A stretch of DNA of 64,000 bases from NCBI RefSeq assembly GCF_030269925.1, contig NC_085129.1:17847501-17911500 (forward strand). The letters are read 5' to 3'. This document shows positions 57,801 to 64,000 of this stretch, in pieces. The translations under genes were made by a program, and so were the position numbers. The notes beneath the pieces were generated by a model. The model saw only the letters and a list, made by a program, of their open reading frames with translations. It was not told the origin of the DNA and made no database searches. The stretch's first letter is position 1. Each line of letters begins with the position of its first letter. The stretch is from Bombyx mori. Lineage: Eukaryota; Arthropoda; Insecta; Lepidoptera; Bombycidae.

Positions 57801-59924
57801 ATAAGTAACATACTACCACCGCATGATTCACTCACGGATACACCCACAAACACCAATGACGACCAAAAAAATTTAAATAAATTACAAAAAACCACAAACA
57901 CACAGAAAGAAAATAAAAAAAGGCTACGTCTTCCAGACTTCTGCTTCTATTGTGAAAAACAAGTCCATAATTTTTCGAGACATTTAATCAGGAACCATGC
58001 CGTCGAATGCGAAGTTCAGAAAATTTTGTCAATTCCTAAAAAGAATCCTAAAAGAAAAAAGCTACTTACTGATTTACGAAAAAAAGGGAATTACATACTC
58101 AATTCGGCCCAGTGTGTAAAACCCATGAAAAAGACTGCCCATTCTACAGTTGATGATTATTTACCTTGCACGAAATGTTTAGGGTTTTACTCGCGGAGAC
58201 AGCTATGGAAGCATCGCAAAACATGCACTGAGAATAATAGCGATAACTTTTCACAAGCAGATGCTCAAAATTTCTTAGTACGAAACTTAAAGGTTGATGA
58301 TAAATTAAGGAGTTCAGTATTTCGACGCATGAGGGCGGATAAAATCTCACTGATAGCTAAAAAAGATCTTATTATTTGTGCATTTGGTGCTCAGTATCTC
58401 AAAACGCACAGAGAGAAGCATTTTGTGAACGTTGTGTCACGAAAAATGCGGGAGCTGGCTAAATTGCTAATCGAGGCTAAAAAAATTAAGCCAGAAATAC
58501 AAGACTTATTCAGTGCATTAAAGCCAGAATACTACGATGTTATGGTAACAGCTACGAAAAATTGCGCGAAATTTAATGTAGAGAAAGACGTATACGTCAG
58601 TCCCACATTCGCAATGAATATCAGTACTTCTATAAAGCAATGTTGTAATATCGGCATTATGGAAACTCTAAAAACTCAAAGAAGTGTTAAGAGTGCTGAA
58701 ATCGAAGCAGACTTGAAAACATTTATTCAACTTATTGAAGCAAATTGGAAATTTGACGTTTCTTCCCATGCAGCTGACGACTTAAATATGAAAAAATGGA
58801 ACAAAATCACGATAGTTCCCCTGGCTAGTGATTTGAAACTGTTAAAGGAGCATTTAACTAAATTAGCAAATAGTAGCACCAGTAAGTTACAGCATACCGA
58901 TTTAAACGTTACAGCATACATAGATTTAATGGAAACCATATTTTGTAGAGTACTCTTGTTAAACAGACGCCGTCCTGGAGAGTTGCAGCGTCTTCTTCTC
59001 GATACCTACATATCTGCAGAAGATACACAAAGTAAATATGAAGAATTTGACAGAGCTATTACAGTGACTGAAAAAGTCTTAATAAATAGCTTGAAACGCG
59101 TCGTGATTCGTGGAAAAAGAGGAAGGGGTGTTCCTGTTCTGTTTACGCCCGATGTCCAAGAAGATCTGAAAATACTGATTAATGCGAGAGATAAATATAT
59201 AGAAAAAGGAAACCCTTTTCTTTTTGCCAACCCTGGTTGCAATACATCAATTTATGGTTATAAAGTAATTGATAAACATGCTTTACTCTGCAAAGCGAAA
59301 AATCCAAAAGCAATATCTTCAACGCGCTTAAGAAAGCATTTAGCGACTTTAACACAATTATTTAACATGACCGAAAACGATTTAGAGCAGCTCGCGAACT
59401 TTATGGGTCATACAAGTGCAGTCCATAAGCAATCTTACAGGTTACCTGACGACATCTATCAAACGGCTAAAATTTCCAAATTACTTATGTTGATGGAAGA
59501 CGGTAAAGCTGACGCGTACAAAGGCAAAAGTCTTGATGAGATTAATTTAAACTTAGACGAGGAATTGGAAGGAGAAAATATAGATACGGAAGTACTTGAG
59601 TGTGCAGAATATATGGAGCAGACTGTAAATGTGAACCAGGAACCAAGTTCATCCGGTGTAAATCAAGAGGATGGCACCATAGCCACCGAAACATTAACAT
59701 TAGGCCAAACTAACTCGAAAATTTCAAAGAAGCGCATTTTGGTCCCGTGGACGACAGAACAGAAATCAGCTGTTTTAAGTTATTTCAAAATGCATATTAA
59801 GAAACGTAAGCCGCCAAAAAGAGGAGAGTGCGAAACATTAAAAGAATTATATCCAGATTTACTGTCGAATAAAGATTGGCTCAAAATTAAAGTATTTATT
59901 CAAAATACTTACTCAAAGAAGTAG
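54865..59924 (+). CDS. Zinc-finger protein with tyrosine-recombinase-like domain, four exons (~873 aa)
   Basis: Exons 54,865-54,913, 55,350-55,402, 56,357-56,434 and 57,483-59,924 join in phase (1, 0, 0); the last acceptor could also be at 57,488/57,489 (two residues fewer). Exon 1 encodes a basic start (MTRKRQVVTRTRRSKR); exons 2-3 are Ser/Glu-rich. Finger-like motifs: C-x2-C-x9-H-x4-H at ~115-133 and ~214-232, and C-x2-C-x11-H-x3-C at ~289-308. Residues ~540-730 resemble a tyrosine recombinase: Arg557 (RRRPGEL), Lys ~605 (RGKRGRG), Arg677 (TRLRKH; the usual His of HxxR is Thr), His703 (MGHT) and Tyr712 nine residues later (SYRLPD), the XerD-like spacing. Residues ~813-868 look SANT/Myb-like (PWTTEQ). 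I recall similar multi-exon proteins in fish and corals, often uncharacterised. Crypton-type origin is an inference. No terminal repeats flank it, so it looks like a host gene. Confidence 0.75.
54990..55232 (-). mobile_element. Bm1 SINE, 3' portion
   Basis: TTTTTTTATTGCGTAGATGG to CGTCTTACCACCAGTTTT. In intron 1 of the recombinase-like gene. Confidence 0.8.
55437..55538 (-). mobile_element. Bm1 SINE fragment
   Basis: GGGTAAACGAGCTCACGGCC to CACCCACCTTGAGACATAA, with a deletion. Intron 2 of the recombinase-like gene, 35 bp after the exon-2 donor. Confidence 0.6.
56357..56770 (+). CDS. Alternative terminal exon: cysteine-rich C-terminus (isoform of the recombinase-like gene)
   Basis: If the donor at 56,435 is not used, the exon-3 frame stays open for 112 more codons to a TAG at 56,768-56,770, in AT-rich DNA where stops should be frequent. 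With exons 1-2 this would give a ~171-residue protein. The extension has paired cysteines and histidines: CFNC, then WCQICNYA, then DHYTPDECDC, suggesting metal binding. I do not recognise the domain. It lacks both the recombinase and the fingers of the long form. A relic coding segment is the alternative. Confidence 0.5.
   Translation, partial: SYQDSSESYRPSSETEEDNCSLESQRVCTFLFFKNGYYIDIDKFLTKKDFVQCIKHQLIWPWKVTHFVRMNKCFNCNASAHSIIHIQSPLHFVTSMNRNCIRALVGKKFFWCQICNYAIYDHYTPDECDCNYQPRFI
57165..57415 (-). mobile_element. LINE fragment: reverse-transcriptase C-terminal tail
   Basis: Minus-strand frame with KYHPLKIELTRLWNTHTETI and PIVIGATGV, a sequence common at the end of insect non-LTR reverse transcriptases, followed by a TAAT-rich tail. 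It ends ~70 bp before the acceptor of exon 4. Confidence 0.65.
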
Positions 59925-61364
59925 TTTTAATTTCATAGGGGTGATAAAATCAATATGGTGATAGGGTATTTCATTTTTGTTACTGGGTATTCAATTTTTT
60001 TTTTTTTGGGTTCGATCTATGAAAAATGTGTATTCACCAGGCCTGTAGCCAACATGTAATTTTACAAAGGAAAACACCAGTTGAAACGTACACAATGTAT
60101 GTGATTGACATTAGCGTTTCGTTGTCAATTCATAAATTGTGTACTTTTTTATAAGCGTTTTCGATAGTGAAATTGCATGTTAACTAGAGGCATTGAATAG
60201 ACTGTCTGACTGAACAGACTGAATAGTCGTTCGGATCGTAAAACAAGTTACAGAATCCTATCCAGAATCCAGATCTCTTGTCTGGATTTCAGCAAACATT
60301 GCGTAGATCAATAATATACTTATTTAAATATAAGTCCTATCATTTTCTTTAAACACACACACACAAACACACACACCAACCTACACGTACAGACACACAA
60401 ATACACACGCTAACCTACACGTACACACACACAAACACACACGCCAACCTACACGTACACACACACCCAAACACACACGTACATACACATGCACACCAAC
60501 GCACATAAATACTCTCGCAAGATTATTCAAATTCTTATACGCACCTGACCATTATTATGCGTGGACAACCGAGTAGAAGAGTAATTTAGGTTCCTATCTC
60601 TTATAATATTTGGTTTGCATTAATATTATTATAATTTCTGTAATATTAAACAATTTTACAATATGATAATGCGTAATATTATCCAGGTATTGTGATTGTA
60701 ATAGAAAAATAAATCGTATTATATTTTATAATCTATAGATATAGAACTTACTTAATATGAAACAACAGTACTTTTGGATAAATGTATCCAAATAGTTTCT
60801 AAATTTGTACACTAGTGGTTTTATAGAAAATAAAAAAATTTAAATCTCTTCATAGCTGGATCCTCCGAAAACGAATCTTATTCTTGCAAAACCGTATTTA
60901 TGAAATAATATATGATGTGGTGCTAGAGTAAGAGTCGTCTTCAAAAGCCTTCAGACGATGAAGATAGATAGATATATTCATGAAGTTTCATGAAGATATA
61001 TTCAATATTTTCTAAAAAACAACTTGTAAGTAATATTATAATTTCAGTTTTATTTTTATTTGTTAATAATTGACTTGATAGAAACGGTTTTCTTTTTATT
61101 AATTTTGTTTTGAAACTAATTAATTTGATAGAAACTATTTTTAATTCATCCAACCTGAAGATTTGTTATTAGTTTTAAAATTACAAACAAGACACTACCT
61201 AATGGTATTTTAGAATTAATATTTTGTTTTTTGTGAATATTTGATAATAAATTTTTTCTATTTCCAGACAGGCTTTTATATTTATCCCTTTCAGTTATGT
61301 ATAACCAAATAGGCAAATGTTGAAAATTATTTTAGAAAAAAACCAATACTTTTATCAAACTGAG
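59925..61364. other. 3' flank; no further gene seen
   Basis: AT-rich. No AATAAA occurs in the first 100 bp after the stop, so the transcript end is unknown. I looked for the next lachesin exon (the Ig-domain Cys region) and did not find it. Confidence 0.4.
60352..60512. repeat. CA-rich minisatellite, ~34-bp units
   Basis: AACCTACACGTAC recurs at 60,378, 60,412 and 60,446 within a (CA)n-like background. Confidence 0.8.
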
Positions 61365-61544
61365 TGTTAAAACTACACTTTTAAACTATCTCCCAAAACT
61401 GACGTAGCAACTGATCAACTTCGACTTGTGTGTGTGCATAATAACTACATTGTGTGACTGATGGGCAGACTGCGCAACTTCGCCGCTTACCAGCCAGCCC
61501 AATCTTGAGTTCAAAGCGACCAGAGACTCATTGCGTTTTATTAT

Positions 61545-61797
61545 TATTATTATTTTTTATTGCTTAGATGTGTGGACGAGCTCACAGCCCACCTGGTGTT
61601 AAGTGGTTACTGGAGCCCATAGACATCTACAACGTAAATGCGCCACACACCTTGAGATATAGTTCTAAGGTCTCAGTATAGTTCACAACGGCTGCCCCAC
61701 CCTTCAAACCGAAACGCATTACTGCTTCACGGCAGAAATAGGCGGGGCGGTGGTACCTACCCGTGCGGAGTCACAAGAGCTCCTACCACCAGTAAAA
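61545..61797 (-). mobile_element. Bm1 SINE, 3' portion, inserted in BEL element
   Basis: TTTTTTATTGCTTAGATGTG to GAGCTCCTACCACCAGTAAA. BEL coding sequence continues on both sides, so the SINE is younger than the retrotransposon. Confidence 0.85.
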
Positions 61798-63552
61798 ATT
61801 CCGTCAAGAATAATATGCGCATATACAACTGCACCTAATAGCACGTCGATAGATCCTGGCTTGTGAAAGTGTGGATCCGCAAGATCCGAAATCTCAGAAG
61901 AAGGCCAGGTATCTGATGGGAGCTCTTGTGATGGTAATCTCGAATTTATTCGTCTAAGGACGTACACCTTAGCTGTGATCATGTGTGATGAATTTCTTAT
62001 AGCATGAAAGTTCAACATAACTTGTGACTTGGTTATCAGCGGTATAGATGATATGCCAGTAATTTTTCTGCTGATGGAAGTGCGCTCGAGATTAAGCAGT
62101 TGAGCTGCCGCTTCAGTAACAAAGTTTGATTGCGAGCACGGATCAATCAGTGCTCTCAAGACTATCGTGTCGCCGTTCCTCGACTTAACTGCAATTCGTG
62201 CGGTTGCCAATAATACTTCCTGACTGTTGCTGTCAACCTCAGCCTTGTAAACGACGGATGATGTGGGTTGGCTTGTTTCAGGTGTACTGGGTGTTACTGT
62301 ATCGCTTTCCGGCACTGATGTGGTCTTCTTAGGGTTTGTGAAGTGCAACAGAGTGTGATGTCGTCGACTACTTTCTCTACAGGTGGTGCTCTGCCTACAC
62401 GCATTAACGGAGTGACCCTTTACAAGGCAATTAAAACAAATGCCATTCTTCTTAATAAAATCCTGACGTTGAGGAACATCTAATGCGGCGAATTCTTTAC
62501 AATGACAAATATAATGGTTTTGTGAGCAATAAGTGCATTCACTGCTTACTTCTGTGACAAATGACTTCATATTTGTGGGTTTTTGGGTTGTATACTTTTT
62601 AACTAAGTCCTTTTTCTGCGGTTGGTCTTTTTTGTGAGTAACATTTACAATATCCATAGAACCGAAACGATTTTCTAAAAATAATGATAAAATGGTAAAT
62701 GTGGGTATGTCTTGAGATGATCCAAGTGACTGTTCCCATTGTTTGTGTGTTTCTAAGTCCAATTTGGATACAACTAAATGTACGATAATCGCATCATATG
62801 TGGAGGTATCCACGCCAATATTGTCAAGAGAATTCAAACATTCCTTCGTAGTATCTAAAATTTCCTTTAAACTTTTAAAACATTCTGTGTTCATCTTCTT
62901 TTGATTTAAAAGGCAGCTAATTATTGTAGTGACGATCATACGTTTGTTATTGTATCTACTCTCAAGTGTGCTCCAAGCCTTATCGTAATTAGCCTCCGTG
63001 AGTGCAAAATGTTTTAGAAGTTGTTCAGCCTCTCCCGATAAACTCGTTTTTAAATAATGATGTTTTTCAATCGTTGTTAGATGCACGTTGTCATGCATGA
63101 GAGCCTTAAACAAATCTTTAAAACTTGTCCAGTCGTTATAATTACCGGCGAACTTTGGAATCGATAAAGGAAGAAATTTACTTCTAATCGGGGTGGTCTC
63201 GCCATCATTTGTTGCTGAAAAACTCTGCTTAGTATTACTTGATTGTGGTTGACCTTGACCTTTCGAAAATTCCAGCAAGTAATCGTTTAATAATCCCTTA
63301 AATTCAAGGTATATCTCTTCAGTTGTCTCGTATAGACTTTCGGCATTAAATTGTAATGCTCCAGTTCAGTTTTCGTAACCGCTGATTTAATCTCATATTG
63401 AATTTGATACTTAGACCAATAGCTTTCTAATCTTTCTAACTGTGTTTGTAGATAGCCAAGTGTGTATCTTGATTTAGACGTCTTTTTAGTATTATTTTGT
63501 AACTTAGAATACGTTCCGATAAGGTTTTTTGTGATTCACAAAGTTGAGCCAT
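61798..63552 (-). pseudogene. BEL/Pao gag-protease polyprotein, broken
   Basis: The long open part (to 63,278) carries the BEL gag region (LSIPKFAGNYNDW; YLKTSLSGEAEQLL), an upstream Cys/His cluster, a CCHC zinc knuckle (CFNCLVKGHSVNAC) and an aspartic-protease-like motif (ALIDPCSQSNF, where the usual D-S/T-G reads D-P-C). A likely original ATG at 63,550-63,552 is separated from this frame by at least two frameshifts. Downstream the frame runs into the inserted Bm1, which adds foreign codons. The changed protease motif and the frame breaks suggest it is not functional. Confidence 0.8.
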
Positions 63553-64000
63553 TGTTTACGTAGGTAACGAAATTGTTTTAGTCCAAATCACTTTCTAAAT
63601 ATTAGCAATTACTATAGTCCAAATATCATTAATCCAAAATTAATTACGCACTGTTTAAATGTCCAAGTTTGTGAAATAGTTCATAAAGGTTATAAGCTCA
63701 CCGGTGCATGAAATTAAAGTTAATATATACAGTCTTATCCTGTCAACTCGCAGTAATTAGCACTTAGCCTTTTACACTATTGTTTTTAACACTTACTACA
63801 CTTTCACAATCCAATTCTCGAAGGACCAAACATGTTAAAACTACACTTTCAACCCAAAAATTTATTAAATAAAAAACAGCGAGCGAACAATTTTTGCTTA
63901 ATCACTAACTTCAAATCTGATTGATATTTTTATCCTACCTCCTTTTACGGTTATAAAAACGAGTTGTTAAGTCCATATTACTAGTTGAATGAATGTAACC

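Larger units (their letters stand above)
61365..64000 (-). mobile_element. BEL/Pao LTR retrotransposon, internally deleted
   Basis: From right to left on the minus strand: the end of a 5' LTR (AATAAA near 63,866, LTR end near 63,832); TTTGGTCCTTCGAG just inside, as at the start of BEL internal regions; a gag-protease frame; a Bm1 insertion; a short pol N-terminal stretch (61,385-61,540; SGEVAQSAHQSH, QLLRQFWEI); then an abrupt return of the LTR terminus. TGTTAAAACTACACTTT is found at both 61,365-61,381 and 63,833-63,849. Reverse transcriptase, integrase and nearly all of the 3' LTR are missing, so it cannot move by itself. The 5' LTR runs off the window. Confidence 0.75.

Noticed and set aside
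60352..60512. CRISPR-like or telomeric array
   Set aside because: Simple CA-rich minisatellite; there are no spacers and this is a eukaryotic genome.

Overview
The window looks like nuclear DNA of a silkworm, Bombyx mori or a very close relative. The main reason is the repeat content. About twenty whole or broken copies of a tRNA-derived SINE that I recognise as Bm1 are present, along with many 5'-truncated 3' ends of a Jockey-clade LINE that I recognise as BMC1. A second abundant non-LTR LINE (here called LINE-B), non-autonomous Helitrons, mariner remnants, MITEs and an internally deleted BEL/Pao element are also present. The genes have short exons, GT-AG introns and AT-rich intergenic DNA. 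All family names come from memory of the sequences; no database was searched.

Layout. Positions 1-20,580 are gene-poor, repeat-on-repeat DNA. Positions 20,583-21,734 hold a complete but dead mariner of the D,D37D type. A THAP-like gene remnant lies at 22,809-23,382. Positions 26,293-28,123 (+) encode a BEN-domain protein in three exons, just downstream of three ~157-bp tandem units. Positions 28,185-30,480 are LTR-like and LINE debris. Positions 31,190-39,203 (-) are a complete nine-exon zinc-dependent medium-chain (polyol-type) dehydrogenase of 342 aa whose introns are full of SINE and LINE insertions. Positions 39,204-47,100 are mobile-element territory, including a Helitron, a hAT-type MITE and a 1,244-bp insertion with a perfect 12-bp target duplication.

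From 47,131 rightward (+) lie the first three coding exons of a lachesin-like immunoglobulin-superfamily gene, which appears to run past the window end. Its third intron seems to contain, on the same strand, a whole second gene (54,865-59,924). That gene has four exons and encodes an ~873-aa protein with three zinc-finger motifs, a tyrosine-recombinase-like domain and a C-terminal SANT/Myb-like tail. A long in-frame extension of its third exon may give a separate short cysteine-rich isoform. This locus is the best candidate for an undescribed system. The right end (61,365-64,000, -) is a BEL/Pao element with gag-protease, a Bm1 inserted in it, and a deletion reaching into its 3' LTR.

The exon models were built by hand from reading frame, splice sites and phase; every junction given keeps the frame. 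The three complete protein-coding genes are functionally unrelated, and nothing suggests they work together.
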